From a bacterium (GTDB lineage Bacteria > Verrucomicrobiota > Verrucomicrobiia > Limisphaerales > UBA11358), in contig JAKALA010000005.1 of assembly GCA_021813325.1 (NCBI GenBank), positions 62,001 to 126,000 on the forward strand: 64,000 bases of DNA, in the 5' to 3' direction. Below are positions 53,939 through 61,450 of the stretch, piece after piece; the stretch's first letter is position 1; each line of letters opens with the position of its first letter. Below the pieces are notes generated by a model, which worked only from the letters and a program-made list of their open reading frames with translations, had not been told where the DNA came from and made no database searches. The position numbers were made by a program, and so were the translations under genes.

Positions 53939-54796
53939 TTACCGCCGCAACGCGCCGTAGAACTGCTGAACAGAATTGAAATGCGGATTGATGTCGGCAT
54001 CAATGCCGCATTCCTGCGCCAATTCCGCAAAGGGTGCTGACCACGAAGCCGGTGGCACGGCTAACTCGGTTGGAATTTCATGCGTCTTTCGCCGGTGAAA
54101 CGTATCACGAATCGTTTTTGGCAAACGGGCGATGTCCAGCTTTCCCTTTTCAATCAAAAGAACCAAGTCCACCAAATCTTTCACGCGGGAGTTCGGTCTG
54201 CCCACACGCGGCAAGGTGTAGGCGTGCAATTTTTCTGCGAATTGTTCCTCCTGCGAAATCGCCGGAACGCGAACGTGAGGCAGACCGGCAAAACCGAGCC
54301 AATCCCGGCCTTCCAGCATTTCGTAAGGTTCGCGCAGCACATCGCCAGCACTCACATCCAAGTGGAATTGAGCGAAGCGCCGTCCAGCCATTTGCGCGTC
54401 CACTGGAAAGCGCGCGCCGCCGTAAGGCGCGGCATCAAGGTCTAGCACCGGGCTGCCAATGGCGAATGTGAAACCATCATCCAGATTGACGGCGGCGGCC
54501 TGGCGCAACAAGCCGGTTATGGCTTTGGCATCCCATTCCGCTGGAATGGTGGGCGATTGCCGGAGTGCCAGATCAATATCCCGCGTGGTGCGCGCGGCCC
54601 GGATGCGGAGTTCCATCGCATAACCGCCCTTCAACAACCACGGCGATGTTTTACCTTGAAAAAGCCGGCACAGCAGCCGGTCAAAAGCGGCCTGCCGTCG
54701 GTATCGCTGAAGATCGCCGCCTTCTTTGGCGGCCAAGGCCAGCAGCCTGTCTTCAAGGGCGTGGCGGAGCGCTGCCGGAGTTTTGTAATGATTCAT
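53939..54796 (-). CDS. abiEii: AbiEii/AbiGii-family nucleotidyltransferase toxin
   Basis: 285 residues. Nucleotidyltransferase core: SPWLLKGGYAMELRIRAART then TTRDIDLALR (G-G/S and D-x-D); EEQFAEKLHAYTLPR and SRVKDLVDLVLLIEKGKLDI near the C-terminus are also typical. In AbiE systems the toxin modifies a cellular target (tRNA for related toxins) and confers phage abortive infection. It overlaps abiEi by 4 bp. Confidence 0.9.
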   Translation of the reverse strand: MNHYKTPAALRHALEDRLLALAAKEGGDLQRYRRQAAFDRLLCRLFQGKTSPWLLKGGYAMELRIRAARTTRDIDLALRQSPTIPAEWDAKAITGLLRQAAAVNLDDGFTFAIGSPVLDLDAAPYGGARFPVDAQMAGRRFAQFHLDVSAGDVLREPYEMLEGRDWLGFAGLPHVRVPAISQEEQFAEKLHAYTLPRVGRPNSRVKDLVDLVLLIEKGKLDIARLPKTIRDTFHRRKTHEIPTELAVPPASWSAPFAELAQECGIDADINPHFNSVQQFYGALRR

Positions 54797-55398
54797 TGGA
54801 ATAGTTTCTTGGCAATGTCCGCAAATTTCGGATTGGATTTTGCCGCCTTGATTTCACTTTCAAGAATCAGTCCCCGGCGGCTGGCATCTTTGGCTGCACG
54901 CCGGCATTCCGCCAGTGTAACGGGATTCTTGTGAACCACGTCACACAATGCGCGAGCTGGACGACAAATTTGCATCCCTCGCAAGACAGTGATTTCGGAG
55001 GGTGCGAGCGAGTCCCGATGAAGCGCCACCGCCTTCGGCGACGGGCTGTTTCGCCGAAATGCCACCGGCACGGTGATATGAACTTTCACCGGATTGAAAT
55101 CGCCAAGCTCAAAATAACTCAAGGCTGTCTCGTGCGAAAGGACTCCCAGCGGTTGGTCATTGCGTCCGCGTGTCCAGAGCAGAAACGCCGGCGTCAGTCC
55201 GTCCTCCGGTGGCGACAGATGTGCCAGGCGGTAAATGCCTCGTTGAATCCGCTCCCAGTTACCAACGCGAACATGGTAAGGATGTGTGTTGTCCGCGTAA
55301 CCAGCTTCGATAGCCTGCTTCGTGGTGAAATAACCCTGCTGCTCCTGCGCAACTTGTGTCAGCGCCTTGAAAGGGGCATTCTGCTGTCGTTTCGGCAT
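54793..55398 (-). CDS. abiEi: AbiEi-family antitoxin/repressor (type IV toxin-antitoxin)
   Basis: 201 residues from the ATG at 55398 (MPKRQQNAPFKALTQVAQEQ). N-terminal winged helix with GYFTTKQAIEAGYADNTHPY, VRVGNWERIQRGIYRLAHLS, then the AbiEi domain (GVLSHETALSYFELGD, PARALCDVV). Normally it both neutralises AbiEii and represses its own promoter. First gene of the abiEi-abiEii-TOTE-DUF6155-hypothetical operon, diverging from the repeat protein. Confidence 0.9.
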   Translation of the reverse strand: MPKRQQNAPFKALTQVAQEQQGYFTTKQAIEAGYADNTHPYHVRVGNWERIQRGIYRLAHLSPPEDGLTPAFLLWTRGRNDQPLGVLSHETALSYFELGDFNPVKVHITVPVAFRRNSPSPKAVALHRDSLAPSEITVLRGMQICRPARALCDVVHKNPVTLAECRRAAKDASRRGLILESEIKAAKSNPKFADIAKKLFQ

Positions 55399-55557
55399 GG
55401 CACGCATCCTCAACTTATTTGAGGATATATGCAAGTCGGAATTTCACCTTGCTGGATGTGCCTGCGTTCTCAAGATACGGCGCGCTATCCCGCGATTGCA
55501 TCTGCCGACGTTTGAAGATTGCCGAACTGGAATAGTCCAACTTAACCTTGGTTGAAA

Positions 55558-56550
55558 ATGATGGCCGACCCGACCAGACAAATGCCGCGCCGGTGGACGG
55601 CGGCGGAAGACCGATTGCTGGGCACAGCTTCGGATGCGCTCGTCGGCAAGAAAATTGGCCGCTCGAAAGGTTCGGTTTACCAACGGCGCAGAGTCCTGGG
55701 AATTCGTTGCGCCCTTCACGTTTGGACACCCGAAGATGACCGCATCTTGGGAACGGCTTCGGATGTGGAGATCGGTCGCCGCCTTGGCCGCACCCCAGCC
55801 TCGGTTTATCACCGGCGCAGAGCTTTGGGAATTACCGGTTTTCGCCCCCGTGTCTGGACGACGGAACAGGACAAATGGCTGGGCACCATTCCCGATTCGG
55901 AAATTGCCAGACGTGTCGGCTGCACCGAGGCTAACATTCGGGCAAGGCGCTTGCGATTGGGCATTGCCGCCACCCGTCACGTCAGACCGTGGACGGCGGC
56001 AGAGGACGCGCTGGTAGGAACCATGCCGGACAAGGAACTGGCGCAAAAATTAGGCCGGTCGGTCATCGCTGTGGCGCATCGCCGCGAACGGAAGGGCATT
56101 CACATTCCGTTTCACCCGAATCAAAAAGCATGGACTGCGGCGGAGGATGCGCTGCTGGGCACCATGATGGATCGGGAACTGGCGCAACGGTTGAACTGTC
56201 ACTACTACGTCGTGGCCTGGCGGCGAAGACAGCGCGGCATACCGCCGTTCAGGGGCAAACTGCGTGTCTGGACTCGTCAGGAGGAAGCCTTGTTGGGAAC
56301 CATGAACGACCGGCAACTGGCCAGGAAACTTCAGCGGACGGTCGTTTCGGTCACGGTGCGCCGCCATCGGAAAGGAATTCCGGTTTTCAAACGCAAAAGC
56401 CACGTCTGGAAACCGGAAGATGACCGGATTCTTGGCACCCGGCCTGACAGCCAGATTGCGCTCCTCCTCGGAATCAGCATATCAGCGGTGCGCCATCGGC
56501 GCAGCCGCTTGCGCATTCTTCGTAGAAAAAAACGCAATCAATCCTCATAA
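55558..56550 (+). CDS. Protein of seven tandem Myb/SANT-like helix-turn-helix repeats
   Basis: About 330 residues from the ATG at 55558 (TTG at 55552 also possible). The whole protein is seven repeats of ~43-47 residues, each opening with W(T/K)xxxxxxLGTxxD and ending in a recognition-helix-like phrase: GRSKGSVYQRRRVLGI, GRTPASVYHRRRALGI, GCTEANIRARRLRLGI, GRSVIAVAHRRERKGI, NCHYYVVAWRRRQRGI, QRTVVSVTVRRHRKGI, GISISAVRHRRSRLRI. The scaffold is conserved, but residues before RR vary. Very basic, no other domain. Likely sequence-specific DNA binding; target unknown. It diverges from the abiE-TOTE operon and overlaps the next convergent gene by 13 bp. Confidence 0.8.
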   Translation: MMADPTRQMPRRWTAAEDRLLGTASDALVGKKIGRSKGSVYQRRRVLGIRCALHVWTPEDDRILGTASDVEIGRRLGRTPASVYHRRRALGITGFRPRVWTTEQDKWLGTIPDSEIARRVGCTEANIRARRLRLGIAATRHVRPWTAAEDALVGTMPDKELAQKLGRSVIAVAHRRERKGIHIPFHPNQKAWTAAEDALLGTMMDRELAQRLNCHYYVVAWRRRQRGIPPFRGKLRVWTRQEEALLGTMNDRQLARKLQRTVVSVTVRRHRKGIPVFKRKSHVWKPEDDRILGTRPDSQIALLLGISISAVRHRRSRLRILRRKKRNQSS

Positions 56551-56855
56551 AATTCATCGTAATCCTCATGCGTGAATTGATGCGGCGGCGGAAATGGGTC
56601 GAACGTATCAGGCGGTGACGGCCAGGACGGCGGTGACTGTATTTCCACAAAGACGACGGGCGGCACATGAGTTCTTCTCTGCGGCGGCTTTCGCCGTTGG
56701 CCATGAAATACCAGCGCGATGAAGCCCGCAAGCAGAGCCATCGCCAAATAGATGACGGCGACGAAAACGCCCAGCTTATGCTGAGCGATAAATTCGTCCA
56801 GTTGTCCCAAGGCCGACACTTCCCATTCAAGTGCTTGGATTTGCCAGGATTGCAT
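56538..56855 (-). CDS. Small single-span membrane protein
   Basis: 105 residues from the ATG at 56855, which has a textbook ribosome site (aaggaggccacc); the track start at 56912 is unneeded. One membrane helix at ~28-50 (LGVFVAVIYLAMALLAGFIA), then a basic stretch and a proline-rich acidic tail (PPHQFTHEDYDEFYED). Not recognised. It starts 10 bp after the integrase stop and is probably cotranscribed. Confidence 0.7.
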   Translation of the reverse strand: MQSWQIQALEWEVSALGQLDEFIAQHKLGVFVAVIYLAMALLAGFIALVFHGQRRKPPQRRTHVPPVVFVEIQSPPSWPSPPDTFDPFPPPHQFTHEDYDEFYED

Positions 56856-56865
56856 GGTGGCCTCC

Positions 56866-57930
56866 TTATGCGGCAGCGGCGGTTGCCGCTGGTTCGGGGT
56901 TGCGGTTTCCAATGATGGCCTTCTGCTGCTTCTCGTATTCGCTCAAGGCTGGCATTTCCACCGGGGCGTTGCGCGAATAGGCGCGATGGACGGCCTTGCT
57001 GTTTTGGCCGATGTTCACCTGCGCATACCGTTCGGGATAACCGGCCGTCTTCGCCCGTTCCGCCCAAGCGTAACGGTAGCTGTGCAGCGACACGCCTTTG
57101 ATGCCGAGTCCGGTGCAGCGTTGCTTGAACTCCGTCGCGCGGTCGCCCGCGCGAACTGTCCGCAGATAGGGAAACAGCGGCCCATTGCCCGGCAGGTCGC
57201 GGAGCAATTCCGCCATTTCTTCATCGGGGCGCATGATCGCAACGCTTCCCGTTTTCATGCGCCGGTAGCTGATGACGTTATTATTCCAGTCAACATCCTC
57301 GGCTTGCAGGAACGCCAAGTCCGATTGCGACGCGCCCAAATACCACGCCAGTTTGTAGAACGCCTTGCGTTCGGGATTGTTTTCGCGTTCAACGATGGCC
57401 TGATGTTCGGCCAAAGTGATGGCGCGTTTCTCTTTGTATTCAACGGCGGGCCATTGGCGTTTCGGGACGAGCGGCCAAGGCAGCCAGTTCATGTCCACGC
57501 AAAAGTTATGCAGGCGGCGCAGATAGACATTGGTGGAAACTTTGCCGCATTGGAGGATGCGCAACAGGAGTTCGCCCTGGGTTTCAATGATGACCTTGGG
57601 CAGCAACGGGGCCAGCGCCTTGTCCTTGGCCACGCGCAACCAGCGTTCCTGGTTGGCTCCCTTCTTGGTGCCGGTGAGGGCTTCAATGGCGTTCTGCCAG
57701 GTGCGCGTTTTCATGCCGTCGTCCGAGCCGGCCAGATACGCCTTGGCGATTTGCAGGTTCAGGATGGGCTGGCGAACCGAATTGTTCTTGGCCTCGATGA
57801 TCTGTTGGGCTTCGTCCTCGTTGGTCGTGTGCAGGCTGGTCGGTTTGCCCGTGGTTTTGTCCACGGCATAATACATCCCGCCACGGCTGTTCCGGCGAAT
57901 TAAGCGATAACGTGTTTTCATAATGTTCAC
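56866..57930 (-). CDS. Island tyrosine recombinase (integrase), atypical active site
   Basis: 354 residues from the GTG at 57930 (ATG at 57921 also possible); the GTG gives the same box-to-start spacing as its sister genes. Arm- and core-binding domains occupy ~1-190. Catalytic residues visible: His283 and Arg286 in HSYRYAWA and Tyr318 in VHRAY. The first arginine, expected in a TGLR-like phrase, is missing (LGASQSDLAFL), and the last histidine box reads GQNSKAV. It sits beside tRNA-Cys, as the integrase of a tRNA island should. Confidence 0.88.
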   Translation of the reverse strand: MNIMKTRYRLIRRNSRGGMYYAVDKTTGKPTSLHTTNEDEAQQIIEAKNNSVRQPILNLQIAKAYLAGSDDGMKTRTWQNAIEALTGTKKGANQERWLRVAKDKALAPLLPKVIIETQGELLLRILQCGKVSTNVYLRRLHNFCVDMNWLPWPLVPKRQWPAVEYKEKRAITLAEHQAIVERENNPERKAFYKLAWYLGASQSDLAFLQAEDVDWNNNVISYRRMKTGSVAIMRPDEEMAELLRDLPGNGPLFPYLRTVRAGDRATEFKQRCTGLGIKGVSLHSYRYAWAERAKTAGYPERYAQVNIGQNSKAVHRAYSRNAPVEMPALSEYEKQQKAIIGNRNPEPAATAAAA

Positions 57931-57965
57931 GCAATCGCAAGAATAAATGAACCCGATTCCGCAGA

Positions 57966-57987
57966 GTTAGCGAGTAGTCGGCGGGTT
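57966..57987 (-). promoter_or_regulatory. Shared mobility box, copy 3 (integrase)
   Basis: In gene sense, AACCCGCCGACTACTCGCTA followed by AC, ending 35 nt before the GTG start of the integrase. It matches the traK-side box at 21 of 22 positions. Confidence 0.7.
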
Positions 57988-58026
57988 AGCGCCGGTTACG
58001 CTGGATTCTAACGGAGTTGGAAAAAT

Positions 58027-58048
58027 GGTGTCCGTTTTGGTGTCCGTT
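58027..58048. repeat. Paired 10-bp direct repeat between integrase and att site
   Basis: ggtgtccgtt twice with a TT spacer, followed by GC and ggactcct. Equivalent in place and layout to gttagccatt twice at 29038-29059, so probably integrase arm sites. Confidence 0.55.
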
Positions 58049-58094
58049 GCGGACTCCTACACCACCAAACCCTTGTAAATAAAGGCGATAAATT

Positions 58095-58169
58095 TGGAGG
58101 CGGAGGTCGGAATCGAACCGACGGATGAGGCTTTTGCAGAGCCCTGCCTTACCACTTGGCTACCCCGCC
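58095..58169 (-). tRNA. tRNA-Cys (anticodon GCA)
   Basis: Cloverleaf on the minus strand: acceptor GGCGGGG pairs with the CCTCCGCC side; anticodon loop CTGCAAA (GCA); T loop GGTTCGATTCC; discriminator T (U73, characteristic of tRNA-Cys) and encoded CCA. Its 3' end is the right attachment site of the island, and the tRNA remains intact. Confidence 0.96.
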
Positions 58170-58280
58170 GAAAAGAGATGAAACGATAATTTTCTTCGGC
58201 CACAAACGCAAGTTTAATTACCCGCTTTATCGTGTCGTTTTCAAAAGGAGACATTTGCGTGCGAGCAAAAGGAGACCAGG

Positions 58281-59678
58281 CTATTCGCAGCCACGGCTGG
58301 CTGGGGATTTTTTCCATGAATTTTCGATGGCTTCAAGCGTCTTCCCCTTAGTTTCCGGCAGGAGCAACCATACCAGCCCAAAAGTCACAGCCGAACAGGC
58401 ACCGTAAATCCAGAAGGTGTGGGTTGGCCCGATTTTTTTCAGCAGGAACGGAAACGTTTGCGCCACCAACAGACAGCTCGACCAGATGCAGAATGTGGCC
58501 AGCGACATCGCGCGACCGCGGAGTTTGGCCGGGAAAATTTCCGAACACACAATCCATGGCAGCGGTCCCATCGCCATGGCAAACGCGGCGATGTAAAGGG
58601 TCACAAAGCCCAGCAGGGCGGAGGATTGTGGGTTGCGCGCGTAGATGAGGCCAACCATCGCCAAGGCCACGATTTGAATAGCGTTGCCGATGAGCAGCAA
58701 CGGCTTGCGCCCGGCTTTATCCACCAAACCGATGGCAATAAATGTGGCGATAAAATTAACCAGTCCGATCCAGATGGAGCTGCTGAACGCGGCATTGGCA
58801 TTACCGGTCGCAGCTTTGAATATTTCCGTCGAATAATACATGATGGCGTTAATGCCGCTCAATTGCGAACCGGCCATCAACACCACGGCGATGAGCAGTG
58901 GCTGCCGGTAATGCCGCGAGAAAAGTTCTCGGAACGAGCCTTCTTCCTGGGCCAGCACGGCTTTTACCGCAGCCACCTCCGTTTCGACCTCGGCCAGATC
59001 CCCGCCCCGCAGGCGGCCGAGCGTTTGGCGGGCACTGGTTTCGCGGGCGGCCTTGATCAACCAGCGCGGGCTTTCGGGAATCGGGAAGAGCAATAGCAGA
59101 AAGACAAAAGCCGGCGCGGCTTCCGCCGCGAGCATCCAGCGCCAGCCAAACGCGGCATTCCAGGTGGCATCGTCGGGCCGTTGAATCCAACTATTGATGA
59201 ACAGCGTCACAAAGATGCCGGTGACGATTCCGAGCTGAAACAGCGATCCCAGCCGACCCCGCCAGCGCGGCGGCGCGATCTCGGCAATATAAACCGGGCA
59301 AATCATCGAAGAGACGCCGATGGCAATGCCGCTTAATATCCGCGCGGAAATGAATTGCACAAACGTCTGGGGAATCGCCGACAGAATTCCCGACAGCGCG
59401 TAGAGGAGCGCGCAGAAAAACAGCACGCGGCGCCGGCCAAACCGGTCGCTGATAAAACCGGCGGACATGGCGCCGGGGATGCAGCCAAGTATGGCCGAAG
59501 CCGTGGCCAGCCCGATCAGCATGGAATCCCGCTCCGGGTCGAGCGCAAAATGCGTTTGCAGAAACGTATTGGCCCCATTGATGACGGCGGTGTCGTAGCC
59601 AAACAGGAATCCGCCAATGGCCGCAACCGCACTGGCGAACAGGACGAACCGCGAAGAGTTGGAGGTTTTGGTGCTCAT
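58281..59678 (-). CDS. Sugar porter (SP) family MFS transporter
   Basis: 465 residues, 12 predicted membrane helices, probably sugar:proton symport. Sugar-porter signatures: FLFGYDTAVINGA, SDRFGRRRVLF, PVYIAEIAPPRWRGRLGS, SPRWLIKAAR, SQLSGINAIMYYS, DKAGRKPLL and LPETKGKTLEAIE. Last gene of the mannoside operon; its ATG overlaps the isomerase stop (ATGA). The likely substrate is mannose or a related hexose, by context. Confidence 0.93.
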   Translation of the reverse strand: MSTKTSNSSRFVLFASAVAAIGGFLFGYDTAVINGANTFLQTHFALDPERDSMLIGLATASAILGCIPGAMSAGFISDRFGRRRVLFFCALLYALSGILSAIPQTFVQFISARILSGIAIGVSSMICPVYIAEIAPPRWRGRLGSLFQLGIVTGIFVTLFINSWIQRPDDATWNAAFGWRWMLAAEAAPAFVFLLLLFPIPESPRWLIKAARETSARQTLGRLRGGDLAEVETEVAAVKAVLAQEEGSFRELFSRHYRQPLLIAVVLMAGSQLSGINAIMYYSTEIFKAATGNANAAFSSSIWIGLVNFIATFIAIGLVDKAGRKPLLLIGNAIQIVALAMVGLIYARNPQSSALLGFVTLYIAAFAMAMGPLPWIVCSEIFPAKLRGRAMSLATFCIWSSCLLVAQTFPFLLKKIGPTHTFWIYGACSAVTFGLVWLLLPETKGKTLEAIENSWKKSPASRGCE

Positions 59679-61450
59679 GTGTGGTTGGGTTTGCCAGTGC
59701 GAACAAACGCTTTGATGGTGGCCAGTTCACGTCCGCTGGACACGCCGTGCGGACGAATGGTGTAAGCGCCCACCGCAGCAGGGATGATGAACGTTTCCGC
59801 GTAATGGACCACGAACGGTGCAAACGCACCATCCGGACTCTCGACGATGGCTTCCTCGCCCTCGATCAGATTTAGCACATTCACACCGCCGTGGGTATGG
59901 TGGTGGACAGGCTGGGTGAACCAGTGTCGCCGCGTCTCAATAAATTCGCTCGCGTGCAACCCGGTCCGCTCCTCGCGCCAGCCGTCCCCGTGGCCAAGCG
60001 GTTCGACGCGGTTAACGAGGTTTCGTGCCACCCAATCGGTCGATCGATTCCATTGGATATTGGCCAGGCCGTGTTGGAGGTGGATCGGTCGCGGCTTGCC
60101 GTCGAGTCCCAACCGTCCCCAATCCCACATTTTAAACGTGAAAATATAGGGCGTGGCGCTGATTTCCAGCACCATGGATTGGCCTCCGCTGCAATGCACC
60201 GTGCCGGCGGGAATGAGAAAATGGTCGTGCTTCTTGGCCGGGATCTTATTCGCGTATTGCTCCGCGGGAAAAGGGGTCCCTCCGGCTTGCGCCGCCCGCA
60301 AATCGCTTGCCATCGCCGCCGGGTCCACCGACTCGCGCAGACCGAGATAGACGTTCGCATCCGGTCCGGCGTCCAACAGGTAATAACTTTCGTCCTGTGT
60401 GTAGGCCATCCCGAAATGGCGCCGGATATATTCGGTCAGCGGATGGACTTGAAATGACAAATTGCCGCCGCCCATCGTATCGAGAAAATCAAACCGGATC
60501 GGGAATTCATCACCAAAACGCGCATGAACGACGTCCCCGAGCAGCGCCTGCGGCTCGGCAAAAACCAGATCAATCGCGGGGATTTCAAAACGCGAGTCGC
60601 CGAATCCCAACCGCAAACTGTTTTCCTCCGGCACACAGTCAAAACACCAGCCGAAATTGGGTGAACTACGGTCCAGGTCGCAAACCTTTTTCATCCACTG
60701 GCCACCCCAGGGGGCGGGATCAAAAAATGGCGCCACGCGGAATGGCCGGGTGGCGGCGTGACGCAATCCCCGGCGCACCGCCGCGCCGTCGGCCAGCTTG
60801 GGTTCGCGCGGATTATTGGTGTCGAGGACAAAATCCCAGCGGGCCATGAGCGGACGCTTCCAGCGGTCGCAGACGCGCCAATCCACGAAAAAGGCCCGCT
60901 TGTATTGGAGGCTCGCCGCCAGGGTGCGGTTTTCCACGCCCAGATTGCTAATTTCGTCGCGGCGAAAGCGTCCTTGCGCCTCCCACCGTGCGAGATCGGC
61001 ATAGACCAAAAGATCACCGCCCGCAATCAGGGACGCCCCACAGCCGATGACCAGCACCAGGCCGTCCGCCACTTGTTCGATGCGTTGGCGCAACTGGCGC
61101 ACTTTTTCATCCGCAAAAAATTGCGGCAAATTCAAATTCGACAGCAAACCGAACACCGGATCGTCGCCGCCCAGAAACGGTGCGACGAGGGAATCAATCT
61201 GTGCCGCCGACAGCATCGCAGCCGCGGCGTGCAACGTGAGCGCGGGCTTTAGCCGGCCTGGTAATTCTCGGAGCAGTTCCGCTTCGAACACGCCGGTGTA
61301 GCATTCGACCGCGAGGATCGTTTTGGGCTTGGCGATGCTGGCGGCGGCTTGGCGCAGCCGTTCGCTGATGGCATCCCAGCCCGTGACGCAGGCGCGATCC
61401 TCGCCGGGGACAGGCACGAAAGGAAATTTGTCGTAGTTGGAGGTTTTCAC
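59675..61450 (-). CDS. Type I mannose-6-phosphate isomerase with N-terminal kinase-like domain
   Basis: 591 residues from the GTG at 61450, overlapping the ROK gene (GTGA). The C-terminal ~330 residues match type I mannose-6-phosphate isomerases: FLDTMGGGNLSFQVHPLTEY, IPAKKHDHFLIPAGTVHC and QPVHHHTHGGVNVLNLIEG. The N-terminal ~270 residues resemble a nucleoside-kinase-like domain (LVLVIGCGASLIAGGDLLVY, FFVDWRVCDRWK), but the usual GxxxxGK P-loop is not evident, so catalytic kinase activity is doubtful. Converts mannose-6-P to fructose-6-P. Confidence 0.85.
   Translation of the reverse strand: MKTSNYDKFPFVPVPGEDRACVTGWDAISERLRQAAASIAKPKTILAVECYTGVFEAELLRELPGRLKPALTLHAAAAMLSAAQIDSLVAPFLGGDDPVFGLLSNLNLPQFFADEKVRQLRQRIEQVADGLVLVIGCGASLIAGGDLLVYADLARWEAQGRFRRDEISNLGVENRTLAASLQYKRAFFVDWRVCDRWKRPLMARWDFVLDTNNPREPKLADGAAVRRGLRHAATRPFRVAPFFDPAPWGGQWMKKVCDLDRSSPNFGWCFDCVPEENSLRLGFGDSRFEIPAIDLVFAEPQALLGDVVHARFGDEFPIRFDFLDTMGGGNLSFQVHPLTEYIRRHFGMAYTQDESYYLLDAGPDANVYLGLRESVDPAAMASDLRAAQAGGTPFPAEQYANKIPAKKHDHFLIPAGTVHCSGGQSMVLEISATPYIFTFKMWDWGRLGLDGKPRPIHLQHGLANIQWNRSTDWVARNLVNRVEPLGHGDGWREERTGLHASEFIETRRHWFTQPVHHHTHGGVNVLNLIEGEEAIVESPDGAFAPFVVHYAETFIIPAAVGAYTIRPHGVSSGRELATIKAFVRTGKPNHT

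Larger units (their letters stand above)
29104..58115. mobile_element. Putative mobilizable genomic island integrated at tRNA-Cys
   Basis: About 29 kb between an att-like repeat and the intact tRNA-Cys, with an integrase next to the tRNA. It carries TraK/L/M-like and MobF relaxase genes, a probable oriT, an Rhs toxin, an AbiE system and a TOTE primase-helicase. Several stretches, especially 31-42 kb, look more AT-rich by eye than the backbone. No coupling protein or type IV secretion genes are seen, so transfer would need a helper. Confidence 0.75.
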
